64,000 nt of DNA from Paenibacillus tianmuensis (GTDB lineage Bacteria; Bacillota; Bacilli; Paenibacillales; NBRC-103111), in NCBI RefSeq assembly GCF_900100345.1, contig NZ_FMTT01000003.1, positions 112,821-176,820 of the forward strand, written 5' to 3'. Below the pieces are notes generated by a model. The model saw nothing but the letters and a program-made list of their open reading frames with translations, had not been told where the DNA came from and made no database searches. Shown one piece after another: positions 27,146-35,387 of this stretch. Numbering within the stretch: the first letter of the stretch is position 1; each line of letters opens with the position of its first letter. The position numbers and the translations under genes were made by a program.

Positions 27146-27625
27146 ATGAAAATACCGACTACGTTAAAGCATAAGCCCGTTGTCGTTTCCGAAAATTATG
27201 AGCAGGTTGACGGCCGGTTCGCCCGCAATACGGATGCCAAAGGTCTTTCCTTGGGATTGGCTCAATGGAATGACAGGGGGAAAATCGATATTTCGGCCAA
27301 GGTATGGCGATACACGGGAGAGAAATGGTCCCGGCAATCGGAGGAGATGCCTCTTCACCGTGTTCTTGATTTGTCCATTCTGATTTGCCGGACGATGGCT
27401 CATTTTCGCGAAGCTTACCGATATGAGCATTTGTATGATCCGCAGGAGCCGGTCATCGACCGGGTCGGTCTGCAAGGGGATGCCATGACCGTGGCCATCT
27501 GTACGGACAACGAAAGAATCAATGAAGATATCAAGCTGTTCAATCAGGCTTTGAGCGATGACGACGAGCTGATTGGGGAACGGCTGCGCACGTTATCCGG
27601 AATTTTGAAGGATATGGGGTATTAA
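27146..27625 (+). CDS. Hypothetical protein, resembles DUF6530
   Basis: 159 residues, acidic, without signal peptide or membrane segments. Conserved-looking blocks are HKPVVVSENYEQVDGRF, DAKGLSLGLAQWNDRG, DISAKVWRYTGEKWSRQSEE and HRVLDLSILICR. I recall this pattern from a small Firmicutes family listed as DUF6530, whose function is not known; the family name is from memory and should be checked. Its 5' leader holds a tandem octamer array. The gene ends 100 bases before the next one. Confidence 0.7.
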   Translation: MKIPTTLKHKPVVVSENYEQVDGRFARNTDAKGLSLGLAQWNDRGKIDISAKVWRYTGEKWSRQSEEMPLHRVLDLSILICRTMAHFREAYRYEHLYDPQEPVIDRVGLQGDAMTVAICTDNERINEDIKLFNQALSDDDELIGERLRTLSGILKDMGY

Positions 27626-27724
27626 GACGGCTTTTGGCAGATTGGAAGCGGCCAAGCTGGTTCGAATGATCGCCCGGTACTTATGATTTTTATGATCAGC
27701 CAGTTGTAAAGGGAGAGAAAAAAC

Positions 27725-28087
27725 ATGGATAAGAGCAAGCGCAAGGAGCTGCTGGAGGAATTTAAGCAGATTAAGACTTACATGGGTGTCATCCAAATTA
27801 CAAACAAAGGCAACGGTAAAATCTACGTGGACAGTTTTTCGAATCTGAAAAACAAATGGATGACCATCAAGATGCAGCTGGATATGGGGAGATTCGCCAA
27901 TTTAGAGCTGCAAAAGGATTGGAAGGAGCTCGGGGCCGAAGCCTTCACCTATGAAGTGCTGGAGGAAAAGAAAACGGACGATGTGACGGATATGAAGTGG
28001 GAGCTCAAAATGATGGAAAAACCGTGGCTGGAGAAATTGAAGCCCTATGGGGACAAAGGATATAACAAGCCGCCAAGGCAGGGATAG
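27725..28087 (+). CDS. GIY-YIG nuclease-like protein, degenerate
   Basis: 120 residues. The N-terminal part MGVIQITNKGNGKIYVDSFSNLKNKW matches the first strands of GIY-YIG domains, with GVIQI replacing GIY and IYVDS replacing YIG. It continues with LQKDWKELGAEAFTYEVLEE, common in a Firmicutes subgroup of short GIY-YIG proteins. Because the signature Tyr/Gly positions are altered, catalysis is doubtful. GGGAGAG precedes the ATG. The role is unknown; it stands alone between two hypothetical genes. Confidence 0.75.
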   Translation: MDKSKRKELLEEFKQIKTYMGVIQITNKGNGKIYVDSFSNLKNKWMTIKMQLDMGRFANLELQKDWKELGAEAFTYEVLEEKKTDDVTDMKWELKMMEKPWLEKLKPYGDKGYNKPPRQG

Positions 28088-28306
28088 ATCATTAGAGACA
28101 CGAGTGGTGAATCCACTTCCTGTCGCTGCACCGCCCCGCAGAGCCAGGTTGAATCAAGGAAGGTGAATCCGGGCACTTTGCGGGGGATTCGGGCATGCAG
28201 GAAATTTTAACTGGAACATAAATTTTTTTTATAAATTCGGAGGAAATAGAAAGCGAGTATCGAATCCTAAATAATGGAGAAATATTCATTAAATAGGAGG
28301 GTATTT

Positions 28307-30280
28307 ATGAGCGAGAAGGCCGAAGTCCGTCAAATTAGCTCCTTAGCTGAGGGAGATGAGGAACAAAAGCCGAATTTTATGCAAGCTATACAAGAAGAGA
28401 TAAGTCTTTCTTTCCCCAGCGATAAGTTCAGGTATTTAATTAGTGAACTATCCGTTCAACAAAAACGAGCGATAGCCCATTTCTTACATTTCCCCATCGT
28501 TTTCTCCAAGTACAAAAAATTTCCCGATGCTCTTTTTCATAAATTACTCCTCCAACTACAAAAACAGTATCTCATCTCCGATCGAGAACGACTTTATTGG
28601 GTTATCATATTTACAGTGTTAGATGTGTTGAAAAACGAATCTCCTGGCACCCTGGAAACATTTCTGGCTGCGAAAGAGGATAACATCTTAAAATTTGGGC
28701 AATGGCATGTTTATTGGGCTCTCCGGTTTCATCCCGGCCGCGCGACAGGAAGAACATCTTGGGAAGAGGCCATAAGAGAGTTTGAAGAAGGATTAAAAGG
28801 AAAGGCTCAGGAAGCGAAGAGCCCACCAGATGCCCGTTCAAGCGACGAAAAGCTTACGGTTATTGAGCAAAAGCTGAGGAACGAGCTTGCCTTACGCCAG
28901 ACAAGGGAAAAGGAAGTAGAGCAGCTGCGCAAGGAGCTTGGAATTCAAACAAAAAAGTTGGAAAAAATAGAAAGCGAAAAGAAGCAATTCGCGGCGCAAT
29001 TAACGATTGTGAAAGAACAAGCGGCGAAGCAAAAAGCGGAAGCGGAAGCCTTTCGGGATCAGCTGGAAGGTCGGCTGTGTCGTCTGAATAAGGAAAAAAA
29101 CGAACTGCAAGATCTGGTGAAAGAAGCTGAATTGAAAGTCGAGAAAATGAAAGCCAATGTGGTAAAAGTGGAACATGAATTGGAAAAATGGAAACAGCGG
29201 CATGAGATGAAGGGACAGACTAACACGTACGATCTGATCGTGCTTCTTTCAAATTCCTTGTTACCGGAGTCAGACAAACTTTTTCAGGAGCTTCGGCACG
29301 GAAATCCGGAGAACGCGCCTGCTCTTCGAGCTCAAATAAGGAAAATTTTTGACTTGATTGATTTTTTGGAGCAGTTTCAGCATGGAAATGGGCAAGCGCA
29401 ATCTAATGATCATGTACAGCTAAGCGACCATTCGTTTGAATCAGATCCAAGCGTACCAGAGGTGAGCGGGCAATCTTGTGTCGGTACGTTCTATCGTCGC
29501 GATCATGGCGGTTACGTCGTGCTGGAGGACGGAAAAACGTTTAACGTGACGGAATCGATCGTCCATCAACACGGGCTTGAGCATGAAGCCGAAGTAAAAT
29601 GTTCGCCAGGCAAGCAACAAAACGGAACGACACTATATGATATCGAGCTATTGCTTCAAGGAGATGATACCTATGCTCCGGTCCGTCAATTTGTTGGATA
29701 TATCGAGCTCGGAGATCATTTTACTTGGTACTGTGTAGACATGAACGATTCTCAAAACCGATACCCATTGCATCAACGAGATATTGAAATCCAACGGCCG
29801 AACGACGGAGATCCATGTCTATTCAATATTGCTAACGAAGGGCATTTTGCCCGATTATCTCGCTTATACCGAAAAACAAAACAGTCTGCAGCCGAGCAAG
29901 AAATAAAAACGCAAAAGCCATCTTTACTAAGGGGGCAAGTTAAGAAGACAAAGCCTGATCCTTTCTTAGAAAGCTGTAAAATTGTTATTGTCGGCGGTCT
30001 GCGGAAATGGTTCGAGGGGGTTGTAGCTGAGACCGGCGCAATACTCATACATGATAGCGGCGATGCCCCGGAGCGAATTCACGCGGATTTAAGCAAAGCC
30101 GATGCCTTATTTTTTTTACTGACGGCCACATCGCACCGAGCTACCTGGAGCTGTGTTGAAATTGCAAAGCAAAGACAAATTCCGCATTTTGTCATTCAAG
30201 GATCTAAGTCGAATTTGCGCATGCTTCTATGGGAAAATCGAGAATTAATTAAACGCAAAAATATGATTTTAGACATCTAG
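28307..30280 (+). CDS. Coiled-coil protein with C-terminal DUF2325 domain
   Basis: 657 residues from the ATG at 28307, which has AGGAGGG 7 bases upstream; the frame opens 11 codons earlier without a site. Residues about 30-165 form a helical region, 180-303 a highly charged coiled coil (EKEVEQLRKELGIQTKKLEKIE and similar heptads), and about 385-510 a strand-rich, OB-like segment (GTFYRRDHGGYVVLEDGKTFNVTE). Residues 548-645 match DUF2325: KIVIVGGLRKWF, LIHDSGDAPERIHADLSKADALFFL and SHRATWSCVEIAKQRQIPHFVI. DUF2325 is of unknown function. The gene is AT-rich relative to its flanks and isolated, which suggests acquisition. No membrane segment is present. Confidence 0.75.
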   Translation: MSEKAEVRQISSLAEGDEEQKPNFMQAIQEEISLSFPSDKFRYLISELSVQQKRAIAHFLHFPIVFSKYKKFPDALFHKLLLQLQKQYLISDRERLYWVIIFTVLDVLKNESPGTLETFLAAKEDNILKFGQWHVYWALRFHPGRATGRTSWEEAIREFEEGLKGKAQEAKSPPDARSSDEKLTVIEQKLRNELALRQTREKEVEQLRKELGIQTKKLEKIESEKKQFAAQLTIVKEQAAKQKAEAEAFRDQLEGRLCRLNKEKNELQDLVKEAELKVEKMKANVVKVEHELEKWKQRHEMKGQTNTYDLIVLLSNSLLPESDKLFQELRHGNPENAPALRAQIRKIFDLIDFLEQFQHGNGQAQSNDHVQLSDHSFESDPSVPEVSGQSCVGTFYRRDHGGYVVLEDGKTFNVTESIVHQHGLEHEAEVKCSPGKQQNGTTLYDIELLLQGDDTYAPVRQFVGYIELGDHFTWYCVDMNDSQNRYPLHQRDIEIQRPNDGDPCLFNIANEGHFARLSRLYRKTKQSAAEQEIKTQKPSLLRGQVKKTKPDPFLESCKIVIVGGLRKWFEGVVAETGAILIHDSGDAPERIHADLSKADALFFLLTATSHRATWSCVEIAKQRQIPHFVIQGSKSNLRMLLWENRELIKRKNMILDI

Positions 30281-30347
30281 CTATATTAACCCGGTATTCT
30301 GTTTTTTACGAGGTGTGGTATTAAGCGGCAATCCATTTGTGTAGAGG

Positions 30348-30373
30348 GGACGCATTCTTTAGAGAGTGTGTCC
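30348..30373. other. Hairpin between the DUF2325 and RHH genes
   Basis: GGACGCATTCT (30348-30358) pairs fully with AGAGTGTGTCC (30363-30373), with three wobbles and a 4-base loop. There is no T-run, so it is not a standard terminator. It lies about 50 bases upstream of the promoter of the RHH gene. Confidence 0.55.
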
Positions 30374-30421
30374 TATACCTATACCTGCCGAGAAAAAAGA
30401 AGTGAGCGGTGGAAAATCGCA

Positions 30422-30450
30422 TTGACTTTTTGTTGCTACATTCATATACT
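30422..30450 (+). promoter_or_regulatory. SigA promoter of the ribbon-helix-helix gene
   Basis: TTGACT (30422-30427), a 17-base spacer and TATACT (30445-30450). The start codon follows 30 bases later, preceded by GGGGTGAAG. Confidence 0.7.
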
Positions 30451-30480
30451 TGTTATGGACACAAAAAGTGGGGTGAAGCG

Positions 30481-30660
30481 ATGTCGTCTAAAAAGATAGG
30501 GCGTCCTCCATCTGAAAATCCCAAAAGCGAATTGATTCGAGTACGTGCCGATCAAGCTATTTTGAGTATGCTTGATGCTTGCACCGAGAAGCTGAATACG
30601 ACCCGTTCGGATGTTATTCGTAAAGGGATTAAGAAGGTGTATGACGATCTCCAAAAATAA
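30481..30660 (+). CDS. Ribbon-helix-helix (CopG/Arc-type) DNA-binding protein
   Basis: 59 residues from the ATG at 30481, which has GGGGTGAAG at good spacing; the open frame begins earlier but crosses the promoter. The sequence KSELIRVRADQAILSMLDACTEKLNTTRSDVIRKGIKKVYDDL is a clear ribbon-helix-helix fold: a short strand followed by two helices. A basic arm (SSKKIGRPPSENP) precedes it. Such proteins are usually dimeric repressors, often antitoxins or plasmid and phage regulators. No toxin-like partner follows; instead three hairpins do. It may autoregulate. Confidence 0.85.
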   Translation: MSSKKIGRPPSENPKSELIRVRADQAILSMLDACTEKLNTTRSDVIRKGIKKVYDDLQK

Positions 30661-30663
30661 AGA

Positions 30664-30836
30664 AGGAAGCAGCGCGTCCTGAGAAGACCATCGCTACTTC
30701 CTATCCCGCAATCGCTTGAATAAGCAGACTGCATAAATATCCTACCATATGCAGGAATCTCATTCAAGCGATGTGATGACAATTATCCGGAATAACCCGT
30801 CAATTTCAAATTGGCGGGTTTTAGCGTTCTGGATAA
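30664..30836. repeat. Three consecutive inverted repeats
   Basis: IR1: 30664-30674 with 30692-30702 (10 of 11 pair). IR2: ATCGCTTGAAT 30711-30721 with ATTCAAGCGAT 30762-30772, perfect 11 bp, with a nested CTGCAT/ATGCAG pair (30729-30734, 30749-30754). IR3: TTATCCGGAA 30783-30792 with TTCTGGATAA 30827-30836, enclosing AACCCGTCAA/TTGGCGGGTT (30794-30803, 30811-30820) followed by TTTT. IR3's inner stem can be a terminator. IR1 and IR2 have no T-run. Confidence 0.8.
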
Positions 30837-30850
30837 TATAGGATGTGATT

Positions 30851-30864
30851 TGAAAAGCTTTTCA
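30851..30864. promoter_or_regulatory. Operator O1 of the GH65 operon (LacI-type)
   Basis: TGAAAAGCTTTTCA is a perfect 14-bp palindrome with central CG-like symmetry typical of LacI-family sites. It matches O2 downstream and a near-copy before the LacI gene. Confidence 0.75.
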
Positions 30865-30923
30865 TATATTTCGCCGCTAATGCGGGAAAAACCTACGGCT
30901 TCTCATAGAAGCAAAAAAACCAC

Positions 30924-30952
30924 TTTACAACGACCACGATCACATTAATAAT
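30924..30952 (+). promoter_or_regulatory. Probable promoter of the GH65 operon
   Basis: TTTACA (30924-30929), 17 bases, AATAAT (30947-30952). It lies between the two operators O1 and O2. The hexamers are imperfect, and a tiny reading frame ATG CTG GAA TTT ATG CTT TGA follows at 30971-30991. Confidence 0.5.
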
Positions 30953-30996
30953 AGAGTGGAGTGGTTCGATATGCTGGAATTTATGCTTTGATCGAT

Positions 30997-31014
30997 TTTG
31001 AAAAGCTTTTCAAA
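30997..31014. promoter_or_regulatory. Operator O2 of the GH65 operon
   Basis: TTTGAAAAGCTTTTCAAA is a perfect 18-bp palindrome 28 bases before the GH65 start codon. Its centre is 148 bp from that of O1, about 14 helical turns, so both sites face the same side of the helix and could be bridged by a LacI tetramer or by two dimers. Confidence 0.75.
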
Positions 31015-31041
31015 TTAATTTACGTCCGGGAGTGATAAGCG

Positions 31042-33318
31042 GTGACATGGACATTGACGAACAATGAACTGACCCCCAAAGCTTTGCTGAATTTGGAAAG
31101 CTTATTTTCTTTAGGCAACGGGTATCTTGGCGTTCGCGGCAACTTTGAAGAAGGGTACCGTCCGGAGATGGTCTCGATCCGGGGCATGTACCAGAACGCG
31201 TTTCATGATGTGATCGACATCCCTTACGGAGAAAAGCTTTACGCGTTCCCAGGGACCCAGCAAAAGCTGCTCAATATTATCGACGCGCAAACGATCAAGA
31301 TCTATTTGGGCGACGACGAGGAAGAGTTTTCTTTATTTGCCGGGGAAGCGGTGGCCTACGAGCGGCGTCTGCACCTTGACCGCGGCTACACCGAAAGAAC
31401 TGTGCACTGGCGCTCTCCGGGCGGCAAAGAAGTAAAGCTCCACTTCCGGCGCGTCGTTTCCATGACTGTCAGAGAATTGTTCGCTGTCGACCTGCGGATC
31501 GAACCGGTCAATTTCACCGGGCGGGTCAAAGTAGTGTCGACCGTCAACGGAGACGTGTCCAACTTTGCCGATCCGAACGATCCCCGGGTCGCCTCCGGTC
31601 ATTCCAAACGTCTGCAAGTGGAAGAAGCCGGGGAAAAGCAAGGCTATGTCTACGCCGTGGACCGCACGCTGGCGTCCGGCTTGAAAACCGCTTGCGTCAG
31701 CAGTCATACGGTATCCGGCGCAGTCGAAGTCAAGAGCGCTAACGGCGAAACCGTGCTGACGTTTAATTTGACCGAACCGGTTCAGGTGACGAAATGGAAC
31801 GTGTATACGGATACTTTGCGCCACCAGGGGAATCTTGTCGAACAGGCCATCAGCATTCATGAACAGCTCGGCGGGCTGACATTTGAAGACGTGTTGGACA
31901 CCCAACAAGCGTACTTGGATGACTTTTGGGCAAACGCCGATATCCATATCGAAGGAGATAGCCGTTTGCAGGAAGGCATCCGCTTTAACCTCTATCATTT
32001 GCTCCAATCGGTCGGCCGGGACGAACACAGCAATATTTCGGCCAAGGGCTTGTCCGGGGAGGGCTACGAAGGCCATTACTTCTGGGATACGGAAATTTAC
32101 ATGTTCCCGGTCTTTCTGATGACGAAGCCGGAGATTGCCCGCCAGCTGCTGATTTACCGTTATTCGACCTTGGATCAGGCGCAGGCCCGGGCGAAAGAAA
32201 TGGGGCATAAGCAAGGAGCCTTGTTTCCTTGGCGCACGATTTCCGGTACGGAGTGCTCGTCGTTCTTCCCGTCGGGCACGGCGCAGTATCATATTAGCGG
32301 GGATATCGCCTACAGCTACATTCAGTATTATCTCGGCACGCAGGACGACGAATTCATGAAAACGTACGGCGCCGAATTGCTGTTTGAAACGGCGCGTCTC
32401 TGGCTGGATATGGGCCACTATCTAAACGGCGAATTCCGGATCGACAACGTGACCGGCCCCGACGAATATACGTGCGTTGTCAATAACAATTACTATACCA
32501 ACGTGATGGCCAAGCATAATCTGAAGTGGGCGGCCAAGGCTTACCGGTTGCTGGCTGACATTGCTCCAGAGGTTTTAGACCGGTTGTGCGCGCGGCTGAA
32601 TATGACGAAGCAGGAAGCGGAAGCATGGCAAAAAGCGGCGGAATGTATGTATCTGCCGTACGATCCGACACTGAATATTAACCCACAGGACGATACATTC
32701 TTACAAAAAGCGGTTTGGGATTTTGAAAATACGCCGGAAGAGAACTACCCGCTGCTGCTGCACTATCATCCGTTGACGCTCTACCGTTACCAGGTGTGCA
32801 AGCAAGCGGATACGGTGCTCGCTCACTTCCTGTTGGAGGACGAACAGGAGCTGGAGACGATCCGCAACTCTTATACCTATTACGAAAAGATCACGACCCA
32901 CGATTCGTCGCTGTCTTCCTGCATCTTCAGCATTATGGCCTCCAAGCTGGGGTACGATGCCAAAGCTTACGATTATTTTATCGAAACGGCCCGTCTGGAT
33001 CTCGACAACACACACGGCAATACCAAAGACGGCCTGCATATGGCGAACATGGGCGGCACCTGGATGTCGATCGTTTACGGGTTTGCCGGTCTCCGCATGA
33101 AAGAGAGCGGGCTGTCGCTGGCGCCGGCGATTCCGGGGCAGTGGGACCGGTATTCGTTCCGTCTTCAATACCGCGGACGCAAGCTCGCCGTGGATATCGA
33201 CCGTCAGAGCGTCCGGCTTACGCTCGAAGCAGGCGAAGTGCTGACGCTCAAGCTGTACGGGGACGAAGTAACGCTGCAGCACAATCGGCTGTTGGAACAA
33301 GCCTTGAAAGCAAACTAA
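31042..33318 (+). CDS. Glycoside hydrolase family 65 disaccharide phosphorylase
   Basis: 758 residues, normal for maltose/kojibiose/nigerose/trehalose phosphorylases. The N-terminal beta-sandwich starts NNELTPKALLNLESLFSLGNGYLGVRGNFEE. The (alpha/alpha)6 barrel includes EGYEGHYFWDTEIYMFPVF and the general-acid motif VTGPDEYTC near residue 475, and the HSSL-like region reads HDSSLSSCIFSIMA. GH65 enzymes phosphorolyse alpha-glucosides with inversion to give beta-glucose 1-phosphate, which the adjacent beta-phosphoglucomutase would convert to glucose 6-phosphate. The start used is GTG at 31042 with GGGAGTG upstream. Substrate linkage is not decided by these motifs. Confidence 0.92.
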   Translation: MTWTLTNNELTPKALLNLESLFSLGNGYLGVRGNFEEGYRPEMVSIRGMYQNAFHDVIDIPYGEKLYAFPGTQQKLLNIIDAQTIKIYLGDDEEEFSLFAGEAVAYERRLHLDRGYTERTVHWRSPGGKEVKLHFRRVVSMTVRELFAVDLRIEPVNFTGRVKVVSTVNGDVSNFADPNDPRVASGHSKRLQVEEAGEKQGYVYAVDRTLASGLKTACVSSHTVSGAVEVKSANGETVLTFNLTEPVQVTKWNVYTDTLRHQGNLVEQAISIHEQLGGLTFEDVLDTQQAYLDDFWANADIHIEGDSRLQEGIRFNLYHLLQSVGRDEHSNISAKGLSGEGYEGHYFWDTEIYMFPVFLMTKPEIARQLLIYRYSTLDQAQARAKEMGHKQGALFPWRTISGTECSSFFPSGTAQYHISGDIAYSYIQYYLGTQDDEFMKTYGAELLFETARLWLDMGHYLNGEFRIDNVTGPDEYTCVVNNNYYTNVMAKHNLKWAAKAYRLLADIAPEVLDRLCARLNMTKQEAEAWQKAAECMYLPYDPTLNINPQDDTFLQKAVWDFENTPEENYPLLLHYHPLTLYRYQVCKQADTVLAHFLLEDEQELETIRNSYTYYEKITTHDSSLSSCIFSIMASKLGYDAKAYDYFIETARLDLDNTHGNTKDGLHMANMGGTWMSIVYGFAGLRMKESGLSLAPAIPGQWDRYSFRLQYRGRKLAVDIDRQSVRLTLEAGEVLTLKLYGDEVTLQHNRLLEQALKAN

Positions 33319-33358
33319 CCGACCGGCCTAAGCCTGGCATTTGAAAGGGGAAGCAGAC

Positions 33359-34030
33359 ATGAACACACCAGTGCAAGCGGTCATTTTCGATCTGGACGGC
33401 GTCATTACGGACACGGCCGAATACCATTACGAGGCGTGGAAGGCGCTGGCTGAGGAGTTGTCAATCCCGTTTACGCGCGAATTCAACGAGGAGCTGAAAG
33501 GGATCTCCCGGATGGAATCGCTGGAAAAAATTCTCGTTCTCGGCGGCAAAGCGCACGATTTTACCGAGGAACAAAAAAACGCGCTGGCGGACAAAAAGAA
33601 CGAGCATTATTTGACCTTGATTCAAAATATTAGTCCTGCGGACGTATTACCGGGCATTAACGAATTTATTGCCGAAATTCAAGCCCAAGGGCTCAAGATT
33701 GGACTGGCGTCGGCCAGCAAAAACGCGTTTGCGGTTCTGGAGTCGCTCGGCCTCAAGGACAAGTTTCACGCGATTGTCGATGCCAAGACGGTGCTGCGCG
33801 GCAAGCCGGACCCCGAAATCTTTTTGAAAGCCGCTCATCTGCTGGAAGTGGAGCCCGGCGCTTGCATTGGCGTGGAAGACGCGGCGGCGGGAGTAGAGGC
33901 GATTAAAGGAGCGGGTATGTTCGCGGTAGCGATTGGCGCGAAGGAGCTGTTCGCCCATGCCGATCTGGTGTATGAAAGCACGGCCGAGCTTTCCTTGGAA
34001 GCCATATTGCCGCAAGTTCGAGTTCGATAA
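33359..34030 (+). CDS. pgmB: Beta-phosphoglucomutase
   Basis: 223 residues of the HAD superfamily from the ATG at 33359 with AAGGGGAAG upstream. Motif 1 FDLDGVITDT (residues 9-18) holds the nucleophile and acid/base aspartates. The cap domain starts YHYEAWKALAEE, and GISRMESLEKIL is the substrate-selecting cap loop typical of beta-phosphoglucomutases. Motif 2 is LASASKN, motif 3 RGKPDPEIFLKAA and motif 4 GVEDAAAGVEAIKGAGM. It interconverts beta-glucose 1-phosphate and glucose 6-phosphate, so it completes the GH65 pathway. It starts 40 bases after the GH65 stop. Confidence 0.95.
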   Translation: MNTPVQAVIFDLDGVITDTAEYHYEAWKALAEELSIPFTREFNEELKGISRMESLEKILVLGGKAHDFTEEQKNALADKKNEHYLTLIQNISPADVLPGINEFIAEIQAQGLKIGLASASKNAFAVLESLGLKDKFHAIVDAKTVLRGKPDPEIFLKAAHLLEVEPGACIGVEDAAAGVEAIKGAGMFAVAIGAKELFAHADLVYESTAELSLEAILPQVRVR

Positions 34031-34044
34031 ACAGACAGTCGCCG

Positions 34045-34089
34045 AATAAACCTCCGGAGCCGCTGTGAAGGTGGAACCGGGGGTTTATT
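34045..34089 (+). terminator. Terminator after pgmB
   Basis: A 13-bp stem pairs 34045-34057 with 34077-34089 (one wobble), with A-rich 5' and T-rich 3' edges (AATAAACC / GGTTTATT). A further T-run is short. Confidence 0.65.
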
Positions 34090-34110
34090 GTTGAGTGTCT
34101 TTCGGGTGAT

Positions 34111-34163
34111 TTGACGAAGGATGGCAAATCATTTACAATGAAACAGAAATGAAAACCTTTTCA
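34111..34163 (+). promoter_or_regulatory. Promoter and operator O3 of the LacI gene
   Basis: TTGACG (34111-34116), 17 bases, TACAAT (34134-34139), then TGAAAACCTTTTCA (34150-34163), which differs from O1/O2 only in the centre. Its position just after the transcript start fits autorepression. Confidence 0.7.
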
Positions 34164-34198
34164 AATCTATTCCCCTGAATCGGGAGATAAACAATATC

Positions 34199-35218
34199 AT
34201 GGCTACGATAAAAGATGTTGCAAAACTGGCGGGGGTGTCCATCAGCACCATTTCGCGGGTGTTGAATGCGCCGGACAAAGTCTCGAAGGAAAAAAGGGAG
34301 CGGGTTCTCCGCGCGATCGACCAATTGAAATATCACCCCAATGCTCTGGCAAGAGGCCTGATCCATAAAAAGACGAAAACATTGGGTATTCTGATACCTG
34401 ATATTTCCAATTATTATTATGCCGAAATGTTCCGAGGCATGGAGGATGCGGCGCAGGAATTCGGGCATAACATTATCATTTGCAACACCGATAAGGACAA
34501 GCAGCGGATGATCTCGGCGCTTCGGAGCATGAAGGAAAAGCAAATCGACGGCTTCGTGTTCACCAGCGAGCCGGTCTATCCCGATTACTACGACATCTTC
34601 TATCAACTCGGTTTACCGGTCGTGTTGGCTTCCACGCAAAGCTTGGAGTACGCCATTCCTTCCGTCAAAATCGACGACGAGCAGGCGGGCTTCGATGCGG
34701 GGCAATATTTGATCGATTGCGGGCACCGGCGGATCGCCATGATTAGCGGGCCGCACCTGGACCCGATCGCCGGCATGTCCCGTCTGCAGGGCTTCATGCG
34801 AGCGATGAGAACAAACGAGCTTGAGTTCGATTCCGCCCGGTATGTGGAGTTCGGGAACTACCGTTATGACGACGGCTATGCGGCAATGGAGAGACTGTGG
34901 AACAAAAATTCGGAGCTGACCGCCGTATTCGCGGCAAGTGACGAGATGGCGCTGGGGGCGATTTATTTTCTCTATCGAAGTGGCATCCGGGTGCCCGATG
35001 AGGTGTCCGTCCTTGGGCTGGACAACACGAGAATCGCCAATATGTCGCTGCCGCGGTTGACGACCGTCGCCCAGCCGATTTACGAGATCGGCTACAAGGC
35101 CGTCCGAACGCTTCAGGAAGTGCTGGATGGAGCGGGTCCGCCCACACTCAGAACGTATCTTCCGCATCGAATCGTCGTCCGGGATACAGTAAAAAATGTA
35201 AGCGGCGAAATTTTCTAA
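34199..35218 (+). CDS. LacI-family transcriptional repressor of the GH65 operon
   Basis: 339 residues. The helix-turn-helix is at residues 3-25 (TIKDVAKLAGVSISTISRVLN) with the hinge helix HPNALARGLIHKKTKT near 47-62, followed by a ribose-binding-protein-like sensor domain (LGILIPDISNYYYAEMFRGMED, DGFVFTSEP, VFAASDEMALGAI, VSVLGLDNT). Matching palindromes lie in front of itself and the phosphorylase operon, so it almost certainly controls both. The inducer is probably the disaccharide or a glucose phosphate, which is not shown. GGGAG precedes the ATG. Confidence 0.93.
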   Translation: MATIKDVAKLAGVSISTISRVLNAPDKVSKEKRERVLRAIDQLKYHPNALARGLIHKKTKTLGILIPDISNYYYAEMFRGMEDAAQEFGHNIIICNTDKDKQRMISALRSMKEKQIDGFVFTSEPVYPDYYDIFYQLGLPVVLASTQSLEYAIPSVKIDDEQAGFDAGQYLIDCGHRRIAMISGPHLDPIAGMSRLQGFMRAMRTNELEFDSARYVEFGNYRYDDGYAAMERLWNKNSELTAVFAASDEMALGAIYFLYRSGIRVPDEVSVLGLDNTRIANMSLPRLTTVAQPIYEIGYKAVRTLQEVLDGAGPPTLRTYLPHRIVVRDTVKNVSGEIF

Positions 35219-35289
35219 AAAATTTAGGTTGCAAATTCATGCGGTTGGTTTTAATATCATTTTATACAAGTGGATAAACAGGGCAACGG

Positions 35290-35341
35290 TGCCATGGCTG
35301 CAGAAGTGTACAATTACGCTTCTGTTCCAAGGCATTTTTTT
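35290..35341 (+). terminator. Terminator downstream of the LacI gene
   Basis: TGCCATGG (35290-35297) pairs with CCAAGGCA (35327-35334) except for one A-A mismatch. The inner stem CAGAAG/CTTCTG is at 35301-35306 and 35319-35324, and seven T residues follow. It lies 72 bases after the LacI stop and about 50 bases before the next start. Confidence 0.8.
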
Positions 35342-35387
35342 GTTTCCGGAAAGATTGGGATCAAAAATAGGAGGGCGGGAGATAAGC

